A stretch of 64,000 bases of DNA from Tachypleus tridentatus. Taxonomy: Eukaryota > Arthropoda > Merostomata > Xiphosura > Limulidae. The translations under genes and the position numbers were made by a program. Shown in pieces: positions 1 to 12,199 of the stretch. Within the stretch, counting starts at the first letter, position 1, and every line of letters starts with the position of its first letter. Under the pieces are notes generated by a model. The model searched no databases. It saw only the letters and a program-made list of their open reading frames with translations, and was not told the origin of the DNA. Where the stretch lies: assembly GCF_004210375.1 (NCBI RefSeq), contig NC_134830.1, positions 47,869,094 to 47,933,093 of the forward strand, given 5' to 3'.

Positions 1-771
1 TCCATCAATACACGTAAAATTGAGTCTAATGAAACAATTTGTCACAGCTCTTGATAAGGAGTTTGAAGTTTTCAAGTATCTTCGAGACTTCTTCCCTAAG
101 CTGTCTGAGGCAAAGGTCAAAGCTGGTGTCTTCGTTGGACCACAAATAAAAAAGATCCTGGAGTGCACATAATTCCCCAAGAATCTCAATAGGAAGGAAA
201 AAAGCTTGGGGCAGCTTTGTTGCAGTAGTTCGGGGCTTCTTGGACACTCACAAGGCCGAAAATTATGTGGAACTGATTGAGGCTCCGGTGAAGAACTACG
301 GCAAAATGGGCTGCAGGATTTCCCTGAAAGTCTATATCCTTGACGCTCATCTTGATAAATTCAAGGAAACATGGGAGCATACTCAGAGGAGCAAGGCGAG
401 TGCTTCCATTAAGATATACTGGACTCGGAACGCCGCTACCAAAACATGATGGGAGACTATATATGGGGGCTGATATATGAAAGTGATTTACATTACAGTC
501 GCAAATCTCGAAAAGTTACTCACTTCTAAACATTTCTGTTCATTTTTGTATAACTTTAGAATAAATGTAAATGTTGATTCATATGTTGTTTTATTCATAC
601 CTTATGCAAATGAAAATGTACAAATTTGCCCGTCTTTACTAAGAAAATAGGTCAACTTCTAAATTTCATTATCTAGATCACAAAAGCAAAGTTTGAAGAA
701 ATTAATGGCCATTTTCTGTACTTTTACGACATAACCAATTAAGAAATAACACATACTATCCAGGAACAAAA
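1..771 (+). pseudogene. Decayed CYxCG-type element, 3' half (copy 1)
   Basis: The window opens inside a sequence closely matching 54260-55341. The coding part (to about 560) lines up with the better copy from its KLGLMKQF-like segment through the C-terminal part ending near HYSRKSRK, but carries an in-frame stop after LECT, further frameshifts and a missing segment near 445. Homology continues into the 3' flank and stops near 771. This family is one I associate with multicopy, uncharacterised arthropod proteins; the N-terminal CYxCG part is outside the window here. Not functional. Function of the family is unknown to me; a transposon origin is inferred from its multicopy, decaying state. Confidence 0.7.
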
Positions 772-3000
772 TTACACAATTACGAAAGAAGAAGGTGAAA
801 TTCTTTACTTCATGACGTTTTCCTGCTCTTTCACTTTCAATGATGTCATCGAAATGTATGCCATTTTTATAAACATGAATGAAAATATTTAACGAAGCAA
901 TAGGAATAACACATCACTCATTATACAATTTATCTTTTACACCTGAAACTATGTTTCCAGTGGTACTAACTGTCAGGTGTACTCTGTAGATAATACAGTG
1001 TAAGTGGTGAAAAAAAACTTCAATAACATAATATGTCTCTATCAAAAAGATGTGTAATGTTATTTAGTAGTAACTGTGAAACAGCAAGTGCGAGTACTAG
1101 AGGCATAGAGAAATAAGTCTTCACCGAAACTACAGAGAATCCAACATTTATATACTTCTTACATCATATTTATGCTTAACTCATGAATCACCCTTCTTGA
1201 AATGAAGATATTTATATTTTTACAAATATATCATACTGGAAATTTCGACAACAAAACGGCTCACAATCGTTGTAAACTTTGAAGATAAGAAAAGTAGAGT
1301 TTGTGGAACGTGGTAATTTCTTTCCAGAATCACGAAATATAAGTAAAATTCTTGTTTCTCATACAATCATAAACGGTATCACTGTGTTTAGACTTGTCAA
1401 TAGTTTTAATAAAGTTTTCTTAAAAGCATAGTTTGCGTTTTATCTACGTACTAATTATATAACTCCATTTATATCAACAATCACATTTCATAGGCAAATC
1501 ATTTACCGTGAACTTTAGATACAAACGATCTTTGTTCTCTGAAATAATTACGAAAGAAGAAGGTGAAATTCTTTACTTTATGATCGAGACGTCATTATGA
1601 AAAGATATTTGAGAATTTCTAAGTAATTTATTGCTTTTACTGCTTTATATCTTTACAGTTTCAGAGAAAATTAAATAAAACACGGAACGTTTCACGAATT
1701 TACCAAAAATTATTCTTCTTTTCGACTGTGAAATTTGCAAGCACCTATTCTAATCAAGTATAGTTTGAAATACTAAAATTTGTTCTAATTTGCCTCTAAA
1801 TTCGAATATTTTTCATACTTTTAAAGAGATATATGAGCATTTGATTGTAAATTGAGAACTAACGCCCACAACTTTGAGGCATAATGATCATCACAGATTT
1901 TTAGTAGTAATTCTCACTATTACGTAGGCAACTGATAATGTTCCAAAAAATCCCATAGCTATTGTTCATCTGTCTTTAAAGTAGGTAAAGAGTGCGTTTT
2001 ATAAAATTCTTCGTGATCTTGGATTGTCCAATGAATACATACAGACAAATCTTAATAAACAGAACTGTTTCGATTGACCCTTCAAAGGAAGGGTGTGATG
2101 TATGAGTCGAGGTATCACTATGAGAAATTATTACGATATCTTATCTAAACTCACATTGACTTGGTTGAGAATACAGTGTATAATTTACCCTGATAAGCAC
2201 CCTTCGAAAAGTGTCCATATTTATCTCTGTGGAGTGTGACATCTCTCGTTTGAGGAACACACAATGGGATGACACAATACTCATGAAGTAGGTATTGTGT
2301 TCGCCTATTTGATAGTTTGTCTCACTAAACTGGGTGTTAAGAAGAGGATGACATTTTTAATTGTAGATATGATGGTTGGTCCACTTTTCCCATGGTAATG
2401 TGTGATATCCTAGCCAGCACAGTACATCTAGACTAGTCTATCTCCTTTCCACATCAGACATCCCGGGAATCAATCTGTTGGAGAAGATAAGACGTCGGTT
2501 TTTTAACCAACTAATATTATTTGTTTGGTCCAGTACTTTTCTAAAACCAGTTCTACCACAAAATAACAGTTATAACGTTTTCTGGTATACCACAGAGGAA
2601 AAATGACATGTGGAAATGAAAAGGAAATAAGGTATATGAAACCAGAGAGTGGCGACAGCGGGATGATAATTTGACACTGAGTCTGATAAATGGGTGATAT
2701 TTAAAGAGAAAGTTTTAAGTGGGGTATTTTCTGGAGAAAGATAAGGTCTGTAAATTAAGTTTGTGCTGGCTGTTATGAGAAGAACAGATTCTGGTGTGGA
2801 CTGAGTGATGGATGAAACCGAGGGAAGAAAACATGCAGATATGTAGGTAACTTGGTCCAATCTTGATAGAATTAATTTACCATCTAAGCAGAACGATGTG
2901 ACTTTTCTTACTGAGACGGGTGACAAATGTGTACAGACGTTGAGTATTTCACTGATTAGATAACTATCAGAACACTTGGGTATTGAAAGAACACATTGTA
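772..3000. other. AT-rich non-coding stretch
   Basis: No convincing gene. It holds a 37-bp direct repeat (779-815 and 1547-1583, one mismatch). The 161-codon minus-strand open frame at 2570-3055 has no recognisable domain. Confidence 0.5.
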
Positions 3001-3261
3001 AAAAGGATCTGATAGGCATTATGGAATAGATACAAGGTTCCATTGATTCTGTCATACTGAGTGACAGATGTAAAAGTGAGTGTGACTCAAGGATATAAGG
3101 ATTTCCATTATCTTATTTTATCAGGAGTTAAAAAGATAATTGAAGAAGATATTCTGTTTCTACAATACATCAGGTTAATGACACGTTTAAATTTTAAATT
3201 AAATAAACATGAAGAACTTACAAATGAAGCAGTAGATATAATGTGAATATTACTGATAATG

Positions 3262-3379
3262 AAGTCCACCGCTGGTACAGCGCAAGTCTACGGATTTTAA
3301 ACGCTAAAGTCAGAGTTTCAATTCCTCTCTGTAGACTCAGCAGATAAATGTAGCTTTGTTTTGTGAAAACACACACATA
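3262..3379 (+). repeat. SINE2 (Val-like tRNA head, CA tail)
   Basis: A diverged copy of the short SINE also seen at 20.6 and 21.0 kb: tRNA-like head with a B-box-like GTTTCAATTCC, then CAGCAGATA...TAGCTTTG and a (CA)n tail. It interrupts the env relic. Its CA tail is in turn the insertion point of the Tc1-like element. Confidence 0.7.
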
Positions 3380-4366
3380 CACCCTTGTGCAAGTTAACTT
3401 AAAGAAAACGGGAAATTACGATTTTTTCAATTTTTTGCATTTTATTTCTGAGAATCCAAAAATTACTCACAATTTAATACATGATTTTTCAAAAGATCAT
3501 TAATCCGCTTTGGCATCGAGTCCACGAGTTGACTGCAATCTTTACTAATTTGTTGTTCGCGGTATCACACCTCAATTATAGCCTCAATTAGTTTTTCTTT
3601 CGTAGTACAGTCTTTTCTCCGAAGTCTTTCTTTACAAATCGCCCAATGATTTTCAATAGGATTTAATAGATTTAATGCCTATCAGAGTTTCCAGGCCAGT
3701 CCAGCACCTTTATTCGCGTTGTAGTCATAAAATTCTTCACAAGTTTCGATGTGTGGCACGGAGCCAGATCTTGCTGAAAAATGCCAGATCCATCTGGAAA
3801 TCTCTTTTTCAATTCTGGAACGACTCTTGTTTGCAAAACTTCGATGTACTGTGGTCCTCGCATTACACCTTCTACGATATGTAAGCTTCCGACGCCATAG
3901 TAGCTGAAAAAGCCCCAAAACATCTTCTTCAAGGGATGTTTTACGAACTGATTGATGTGAGATTCTTGAAGTTTCTCACCTGGAGATCTGCGAACATGCA
4001 GACTTCTTTGACCCTGTACGAAGAAATTAGTCTCGTCACTGAATAACACCTACCTCCATTGTTCTTGCATCCAGTTCTTGTGTTTCAGACCCCACTGATA
4101 CCGTTTTTTCTTCATTGAGTCGTTAAGAAGTTTTTTTTGACTGGCCTCCTTGCCCTTTTAACGCAATTTCGAATGACGTAATATCCCTCAAAATTTCGTC
4201 ATATATCCCAAAAATAGATCGATCGCACTGCAAAACACAGCTAAAGACGCCGTATATGTGAAAAAATGAGTATTAAATGAAATTGGCGTGTCCAGAGAGC
4301 CTACACTGGCCGCCATGCTGAAAATATTGTAAAAGGACCATTTGTTTCAATTAATTTGCACAAGGG
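3380..4366 (-). mobile_element. Tc1-like DNA transposon, deleted, nested in SINE2 tail
   Basis: Terminal inverted repeats share CCCTTGTGCAA at both ends, bounded by TA. Transposase fragments lie on the minus strand (about 3465-4160). The first catalytic Asp is in FSDETNFF, the second in FQQDLAPCH, and the Glu in a NPIENHW-type motif, the Tc1-family DD34E pattern. The protein is broken by frameshifts and a stop, and the N-terminal DNA-binding domain is missing, so the ~990-bp element is shorter than full-length Tc1 elements. Nonautonomous and presumably inactive. Confidence 0.85.
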
Positions 4367-5295
4367 TACGTACAGAAGTTGATGAATTATTGAGCAAACT
4401 AAACAATATGAAAAATAGCGTTTCGGTTTCAGACAAACAAAGACAGACATATGGACTGATTAGTGCATATAGAAGTACTTTAAAACTTCTTTTTGAAACA
4501 GTAACGACAGATAACCTGACAAAATTAAATAAGATAGTAGATGAGTTCCTAAATAAATGATACATTTAATAAGTGAGCAGGCTAATATTGTGAACTGTGT
4601 GAACCAGACATTTGAAAAACATGATGAAGAAATGGGACGATTATCCATAACTTCAGTAAATATTACCAATGAACTAATTAATAACAAACTCGAGTAAAGC
4701 GAAATTCACAAAACAGAACCGGAAATGTTAGTTTTTATTGCTAGAGCCCAAAATAATCTACAACAGCTAACATTTACAGTGAGATGTTGTAGGAAAGAAT
4801 TAGGTAACTTAGTTCAAACTTTATATGCAGCTACAGGAAGAAAACTGGCTTCTCGTTTGTTACCTCTAGTAGATTAGAATAAATACTAGATGTAACTGAC
4901 AGTAGATTACCTAAACATGTACAGTTTGTAATCCACACTCGCAGTCATCAGACTTATTCCTACTGTACTTGGTCTGATGGTAAGACAGCCACAAGCAGAG
5001 ATATTTGAAGAATGTTCATAGAAATACAAATAAAATGCTACAAATATAATGTTTAAATTATATAAGATTGTTCCATTGTCTTTAACTTTAAACTATTCGT
5101 TTGCTTTTACAGTAGATAACGAATTAGCTGAAGATACGTTAAAAAACAGCGTGTTGTCCAAATTTTAGAATGTATTCAGTATCCGTAGTAATATGTAACT
5201 ATCTTATATATGGAAGTGTTAAGAATAATATACCACATTTACATGAAAAAAAAGTGTTCATACCAAAAGCATTTTACTTTTTTAAGACAAAAACC

Positions 5296-5567
5296 TGGCC
5301 AAACGCGTAAGGTGTGCGACTCGTAATCCGAGGGTCGCGGGTTCGCGCTCGCGTCGCGCCAAACATGCTCGTCCTCCCAGCCGTGGGGGCGTTATAATGT
5401 GACGGTCAATCCCACTATTCGTTGGTAAAAGAGTAGCTCAAGAGTTGGCGGTGGGTGGTGATGACTAGCTGCCTTCCCTCTAGTCTTACACTGCTAAATT
5501 AGGGACGGCTGGCACAGATAGCCCTCGAGTAGCTTTGTGCGAAATTCAAAAACAAACAAACAAACAA
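5296..5567 (+). repeat. SINE1 inserted in env relic
   Basis: Near full-length SINE1: tRNA-like head with B box, the conserved body (TCCCACTATTCGTTGGTAAA, then TTGGCGGTGGGTGGTGATGA), 3' hairpin GCACAGATAGCC...AGCTTTGTGC at about 5512-5540 and a (CAAA)n tail. Flanked by ACAAAAACC at 5287-5295 and 5568-5576, a 9-bp target duplication. The head lacks its first ~10 bases. Confidence 0.9.
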
Positions 5568-6703
5568 ACAAAAACCACAAGAACTTGGTTAATGAATGTG
5601 ACAAATGAATTGGATTTACCTGTAGTTTGTCCTAAATCTAACGCACACCAATTCGATTACCAAACATAACTGTTAAAACTAAATGACGTTTGTTATTTAA
5701 AGTTAGTTACAAACTGTTCAGCACATGGACAAAAAATCACGTTACCATCCAGTTTTAGAAGTAAAACTAAGCGCACTCTTGTCCAGTTAAATATAAAAGT
5801 ACCTGAACTGTCAGACTTTATTGACAAAAGGAAAATCAAAAGCCAGTAACAAATATGTGATGACGAGAAACCCACTTGAAGTAAAACTTTATCTCAGAAC
5901 GGTTGGTATAGGTATTGACGCTTTCACTAATAAAGTAGAGAACAATGGTTCGACCTTTCTCATATTGCAAAAACGTTAAGAAAATAACTGTTTGAAAAAG
6001 TGGAACAGCACATTAAAGACTTGCGAATAACATCTGTCAGTACTAGGTTAGATAAGTGGAAACAGATAGAAACCATACTTGTATCACTACGTCTAATAGT
6101 TTCGCTATTAAGTATACTGTTACACAAGGCTAGAGAAAGACAACTTGATTGGTGGAAAATGTTAAAAATGGACGGATTATTAAAATTCGGTAGAAAGCGG
6201 AATGGAAATAGTTTCGAAACTACCGAAGTAATAGAACTAAACGATCCTTAATCCGAAAAGTAAACGATCCCAAATCGGAAAAATAGGATATAGCTTAATT
6301 AGGTTAAATGACGACAAAATTCACTACCTAATTAATCAATCTTTAACAGTAGCAAATTTTAAATAAACATGATATATTCGGAATGAAAATTATTAGCTTA
6401 AATTAACAGGAATAGAAATTACCGATAAACCAATATAATTCAATTGAAACTGCATCTATAACATTTACTGAGAAGAAGTGAAACTTGACGAATTGGAATG
6501 TTAGCCATAAAAGGAATGAGGTTCGGAAATTATGACAAACCGGCAGTAGAATTCTTCGTGTGTGAAAAGCCACCAAGAAAAGGAAAATTTTTATAGATAA
6601 GTTTTTTTGTGTGTTATGAATACTTAGATTATGTGAACCTACTATAACTCCTATTTTGAGAAGAGTGCCATAGTGGAGATCAAAGGGTTTCAGATATCGG
6701 GTG

Positions 6704-7310
6704 TAAATGTTATTAAGAAAATATCAATTGCGCTCTTGTTGACTGGATACTGGAAGACGTACACTGTCTGACCTTATTTTCCGAGGAGGCACGTGCCTGT
6801 ATTTACTACAAGGGAAGAGGGGAAGTACTTTTTCTTTGAACACCACTACACCCAACTGTATATAAAAGGACGGGGAAGACAGACGCAGCTCCTTTCCCAA
6901 AACTTCATGATGCCCTATGTGAACCTGGAATAGCTGGATTGTCCCACCAATAAAGAGTTAGTAGCCCCTGTAATACGAGATAAACCGCTACTTTGCAATA
7001 AACATATGGATCGATCAAGTTTAACTGTGGACTTGGGGGATGTTGCAAAATAATAGTTGTGAAATGCTTATGAAAGACGAATCTTGAACAGAACCTGTTA
7101 AGAACAACTAACATTGTCTGTATATCAGTGACAATGGAGAAGATCCTGACGCTAAGTGATTCAACTAGACGGATGTGTTGGTTTAAACACTTCTGTTGAG
7201 GGATCTGAAATGTAATTTGATGTGACTTAGCTGGAATAATATGGTTATTCAGGACAGACAGTAGAGAATCAGAAACTGTATACACAGATAACCTTTTACA
7301 TTATTTAACA
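6704..7310 (+). repeat. Candidate 3' LTR / promoter region of the env element
   Basis: Lies about 450 bp downstream of the env relic. It begins TGTAAATGTT, ends ATTTAACA, and holds a TATA box (TATATAAAAGG near 6859) followed by AATAAA near 6949, the layout of a U3-R-U5 unit. No second LTR is in the window, so the boundaries are only inferred from TG...CA ends. Confidence 0.35.
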
Positions 7311-8413
7311 TCAAGCCCTCAATTACCAATCACTAATGGAAGAAGAGTTAACTCTAAGGGCTGGACCAGTCATTTCAAACTCTAATCTCATGAGTTTAGA
7401 TGTATTATGCTGCCATACATTATAAGTCTTCGTATCTGAGCGTTTTCTACATTTTCAAAACATAAATAGGTAATTTTCTGTTTTTAACGATGACAATAGT
7501 GTAGCATTTCATAGTAATATGATTAATCGTGCTACAAGGAAATACATTAACTTTGAATTTATAGTAAAGATTTATGATATATGAAATGTTAAACTAAAAA
7601 GAAACAAAATGAAAATAATTTATACAATAATTAGCACCGTTGAAATCCATCTCGTCGGATTATTTCTTGTTTTCCACCGTACAATAGATTTTTTTTCATT
7701 CGTTCATACTTTGATAATTATTTACTAATATATTTCCTTCTCGATGTAAAATTGTTTAATCCTAAAAGTTGTAACTGATAAATAAAAATATTTAGTGTAT
7801 TTCTTTATAAAATAACTTAGCAGTTTTATCTTGACAAATAACATCTTTCTTTAAAGTGTCAATAATTCATTAAACGGTAAAAATCGTGTAAGTTTTTATA
7901 CACTACAGAAATATCAGCTCTTCAGACAGGTGTAACTGATAGTTCCTGGCTATCAAACCTGTGGTATTTTTTGGAAGTGTCTGATAATTTACTTATACTT
8001 CACATTCACCAATGTTCACCATCCATAAGATAAATGATTTTATTGAGATTTCAGTTTAAGAATGAGCTATCACCACAGCGTATATTTTATTTGAAGTATT
8101 TCTTTATAGACACAGTTATGTGTGAAAGTGACTTGCTTTTTTGTTGCGACATGAAATTATCATTTTAAAAAAATCATACACTTTTTTAAGTTTGTTTTTC
8201 GATTGTTTTATATTTGGAACTTACCCATTTTTTGTAATTTTATTGGTTAACTCTGAAACATATTATTCTTGTGGAAATTTGAACTGGTTTATTTATTACT
8301 CAGCTGTAAAAATACTGTCTAGTTATAAACATATAACTTAGTTATGATAGGTGATAATTGGTGTGATAATTTCCGAAATTCGAGCTACATTATAATAAGA
8401 CGGTGAGAATTTT
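7311..8413. other. AT-rich stretch, nothing recognised
   Basis: High A+T, no domain-bearing frame and no clear repeat. Confidence 0.5.
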
Positions 8414-8582
8414 GTAGGTTTATAAACTTGATAACAGTTATGTAGGTTTATAAACTTGATAAGAGTTATGTAGTTTTATAAACTTGATAAGTTATGTAGC
8501 TTTATAAACTTGATGAGAGTTATGTAGTTTTATAAACTTGATCAGAGTTATGTAGGTTTATAAACTTGATAAGAATTATGTA
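8414..8582 (+). repeat. 28-bp tandem repeat, ~6 units
   Basis: Units of the form GTAGGTTTATAAACTTGATA plus AGAGTTAT repeat six times, one shortened. TTTATAAA makes each unit locally palindromic. Confidence 0.95.
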
Positions 8583-8913
8583 GTTATGCAAATATAGTGA
8601 CAGATTGATTATTTCTATTATCGAAAAATATAATAATTTATGTTGACTCTGACCTTTCACCTGTCAACAACACGAAACAAAACAAGTGTGCTGATTCACT
8701 TTTGAGTCACAAACTGATTACGAATTTATCAGCCTTTTTAATAATTTCATCACTGATGTATTATCTGTATTGAAACCTTTATGTAAAAGAATTACCATCT
8801 TACTACCTAACCTTAAGGAATCCCTATTAAAGGAAAAAACTGGGCACAGACAGAAAGTATCCCATGTGAATGAGAAATAACAACGCACTGTGTAAATGTC
8901 ACGTTTCCTCACG

Positions 8914-9180
8914 GTTTTTGTTTGTTTATTTTGAATTTCGTGCAAATATACATGAGGAATATCTGTGCTAGCCGTCCTTGAGATTAGAGGGAATGAAGCT
9001 ATTCATCTACACTCATCGCGAACTCTTTGGTTACTCTTTTACGAACGAATATTGGGATTGACGGTTTATTTATAACGCCGTTACGGCTGAAAGGGTGAGA
9101 ATGTTTGACGTGACAGGGATTTGAGCCCTCAACCCACATGCTACGAGTCGAGCGCTCTGACTATTTGGCCATGCAGGGCC
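8914..9180 (-). repeat. SINE1 (diverged)
   Basis: Reverse-complement SINE1 running from its tail (TTTGTTTATTTTGAATTTCG) to the tRNA head (GGCCATGCAGGGCC). Many substitutions; no clear target duplication. Confidence 0.85.
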
Positions 9181-9610
9181 AAAATGACGGGAAGATATAT
9201 TCTGGCATCCATATATATATATATATACACACACATAAAAGTCCATCTCTCAAAAAGTTTGGAATCATACCCTTCCATGACCCTCCATGAAAATTCCACC
9301 TATATTTTTAAGCATTTTACATAAGTCTTTATTTGACGTGTTAGAAGTATATTTTTACAAATCTACCAAGTTATTATCATGTTATAAAGCATTAAAAGAA
9401 AAGAAAAGTTTTATTGCCTTTGTATTCCATCTAGTGGTAATATTACAAACTCTTATTTTATAGTAACTTCATAATTTAAGATTAGACATTATTATGAAAG
9501 TATATTAATCTGATTAAATGTAAAATACGATTTACGAGTAACATAATTATATTTAGTTTTGCTGCCTGTGAATCCTGAAAGGTTAAATAACGCTTGACAA
9601 AGGGAATGTA
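9181..9610. other. Non-coding, short TA/CA microsatellite
   Basis: A (TA)n(CA)n run near 9213-9236; otherwise nothing recognised. Confidence 0.5.
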
Positions 9611-9647
9611 ATACTAGCACTTGATACAGTGTGGGATATGATGTAAC

Positions 9648-9885
9648 ATGGTTTGGGTTGCTTTGTTTTGAATTTCGCGCAAAGCTACACTAGGGCGATC
9701 TATGTTAGCCGTCCTCAGTTTAGTAGTGTAAGACTAGAGGGAAGGCAGCTCATTACCATCATCCACTACCAACTCTTGGGCTACTCTTTTACCGACGAAT
9801 AGTGGGATTGACGGAAATATTATAACGCTTCCACGGTCGAAAGGCCGAGCATGTTTGGTGTGACGGGAGATGTAGCCCCGTAACA
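9648..9885 (-). repeat. SINE1 lacking its tRNA head
   Basis: Reverse-complement SINE1 with tail, hairpin and body but only the end of the tRNA-related region. It is bracketed by an imperfect ~35-bp direct repeat (from 9611 and from about 9893). Confidence 0.85.
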
Positions 9886-9934
9886 GACGAAATATACTAG
9901 TACTTGATACAATGTGGGAAATGATGTACCGTAT

Positions 9935-10510
9935 ATCAAACGAAATGTACCAACAACTGTAAACCTGGGTACAACCACTGAAATAGTCATGACACAAAAC
10001 TCACGATGGTAGAGATGAAAAACGTAAGTTTCCTTCTAAACTTATAAAAATAGGAAATAAAAGTTAAAGAATCTGGATTTTAATACAAATTCTTAGCGCA
10101 TAGAACCAGCATATCTTGACCGATCTGAAATGTGATTACAGTTTTAGACTCAAAAGTCAAACCCTTTCGATTAATGCATTTGACTACGCCCAGGGTCTCA
10201 AATATTAACTTACTTTAATTCTACATAAAATAATTTATATTTTAGAGTAGGCTAGTATTGATGAGTATTATAATAAAACTGGGGAGATACGTGAGACTCG
10301 CTCTTGGTATTACTGGCAAACAAAAAAAGAGCAACTATTAAAAATGAGAAATATTTGTCTATATTAATGTAATTGTATCTAAAAAATTTTCAAGTGGCAC
10401 GGCTATTGATGATTCCCTCTTGTTTATTAATATAAACCACATCAAATAAAATCAACAACATTTAATAATAACTCAATCAGAACAATACATAGATTTAAAC
10501 ATTATTGACA
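9935..10510. other. AT-rich stretch, nothing recognised
   Basis: No gene, no clear repeat. Confidence 0.5.
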
Positions 10511-10513
10511 TAC

Positions 10514-10621
10514 AATGGCACAGCAGTATATCTGCGGATTTAACAACGATAGTAACCGAGTTTCGATACTCGTGGTGGGCAGAGCACTTGTATAGCTTTG
10601 AGTCAAACTTCAAAATAATAA
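10514..10621 (+). repeat. SINE3 (third tRNA-derived family)
   Basis: tRNA-like sequence with CAGCAGTATATCTGCGGATT, B-box-like GAGTTTCGATACTCG, then GTGGGCAGAGCAC...TAGCTTTG. A reverse-strand copy is at 23.2 kb. Related to SINE2 in its head but with a different T-arm. Confidence 0.65.
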
Positions 10622-10624
10622 GTA

Positions 10625-11799
10625 CTGTACACAAATTAATACAAAGTTTCTTATCAAATGTTAATTTAATCCAAATAACTTCTGAAGCTGGATTACTTTG
10701 TCTCATTTACGTGTGGATGTCTTACTACATGGCATTTGATAATTAAACGAATACAAAACATTGCGGGACTCAAAATCTGAGAAGGTTCACACTTGAATTT
10801 TTGAAAACTTTTTTAGTCCTTGTTAACGAAATCGTATACATTGTTCCATTAATAATTATGTTACAATAATAACAAAATTCACATAATACCTTTTTAAAAA
10901 TAACGTCAATATTACGTACAATAAATAGCACGTGTACATTAAATCTATAATTTACTACAATATGTCCTTTGTCTACGTACTTGTGAACACTTATAAAACA
11001 GATGCTCGTAGAGTTCCCCGTTAAGACACCAGGAAAAGTAATCGTTATATTTAGTTTTCTGATGCTAGAATTCCGTGTTATAACTTCCACATTATATCTA
11101 CGGCTTATTATTATGTTTAAAATTCTGATATAATTTCAATTATTATTGTAGCCACTATTTAAGTTCCGGGTAAATAAACGATGAAATTTTATTATAAATA
11201 TCATAAGTTTATCATAAAAAAATTGACTTTGGTGTTTGACTTATTATGACTCAGATGTTTAAGAATAAAGTTTTAATACGCCTGCACTATTTCTTCATAA
11301 AATAAAGGCTTAGCATAAAAGATTATGGTCTATAAATTGCTTCCTAAAGCATTAATGAATGGCTATCGATGAACTATGATACACAAACAAACACAGTAAA
11401 ATCCGTGCTCACCTTTGCCTGATACAATATCAACAACATGTTTGAGACGTAAAGCCTTAATCTTCTCACATATATATATGAACGAAGACTCATCGTTTTT
11501 GTGTCCTTGATGTATGCGTTCTATACATTTTATGTACAAAAAACAGACGAGTCAAAATATGGAAGAACAAGTATTATCTAAAATATTGAAACATCTGGCT
11601 TTCAAAATAATGGAGTAGAGACAGGTTGTTGACACAATAAATGTTTTATTGACATTAAACAAAATTATTTACATGATGGAAAAAATATTTATTGAACATT
11701 TATCTATAAGAAAAACAATACATCATGTACATGTAATGAAGGTTTTGATTGAGTTACCAGTTCAAATATAGGGTCTCTGTGGACCTGACTACCAGAATT
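10625..11799. other. AT-rich stretch, nothing recognised
   Basis: Open frames here are low-complexity and show no domain. Confidence 0.5.
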
Positions 11800-11919
11800 C
11801 TTCATATATAGTAAGTCCATAAACTAAAGAACACGTGGAAAACAATGTGCACTTGAAGACTTCATATACAGTAAGTCCAACAACTAAAGAACGCGTGGAA
11901 AACAATACACTTGGAAACT
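11800..11919 (+). repeat. 60-bp tandem duplication
   Basis: Two units (11800-11859 and 11860-11919) beginning CTTCATATA(T/C)AGTAAGTCCA, with about 10 differences. The second unit runs into the tRNA-Ala relic. Confidence 0.9.
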
Positions 11920-11962
11920 TCGGGTATCGAACCCGGTACTTCTCATATGCTAAGCGAGTGCT
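11912..11962 (-). pseudogene. tRNA-Ala(AGC) relic
   Basis: The reverse complement matches the tRNA-Ala gene at 19.6 kb from the anticodon arm (CTCGCTTAGCATATGAG) through the T arm (CCGGGTTCGATACCCG) to the acceptor end. The D arm and 5' acceptor strand are missing, so it cannot fold as a tRNA. Confidence 0.75.
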
Positions 11963-12199
11963 TTTTTTTCTTTTCTTTTATTACACTCATTACAGTGTAT
12001 CTGGTCTTTATGCTTGAATCTTAACCAATCAAAATAGATTTTATTCTTAAGTTTAGCTTTATAATAACCAAAAAGATTAGGCTTAGTTTTACCAGTTTCT
12101 TATTAATTTTCTAGATGTAAATACGACATATTTAACCAGTGAAATAGCGTAACACATTATCGGCTTTAGCGAGTTTTCTGTGTTGCAATATCCAGACAC

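Larger units (their letters stand above)
3061..6260 (+). pseudogene. Decayed env-like (baculovirus-F-type fusion protein) gene of an LTR retroelement
   Basis: Fragments in several frames follow the order of an errantivirus/baculovirus-F-like envelope protein. There is an N-terminal part (3061-3246), a heptad-rich part including TVTTDNLTKLN (4369-4690), a middle part (4700-5280), a post-insertion part (5580-5880), and a C-terminal part with a hydrophobic, membrane-like segment followed by a basic tail (6000-6250). In the family such proteins are type I membrane fusion glycoproteins. The gene has many stops and frameshifts. It is cut by a SINE2 (about 3262), a Tc1-like element (3380), a SINE1 (5296) and a short dispersed repeat (about 5886-5965). 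No gag or pol was recognised beside it. It is a dead genomic relic; assignment rests on motif order and the C-terminal membrane segment. Confidence 0.55.

Noticed and set aside
2570-3055. 161-codon minus-strand open frame
   Set aside because: No domain, no homologue recognised, lies beside the env relic and is composed of common low-information residues; chance frame.
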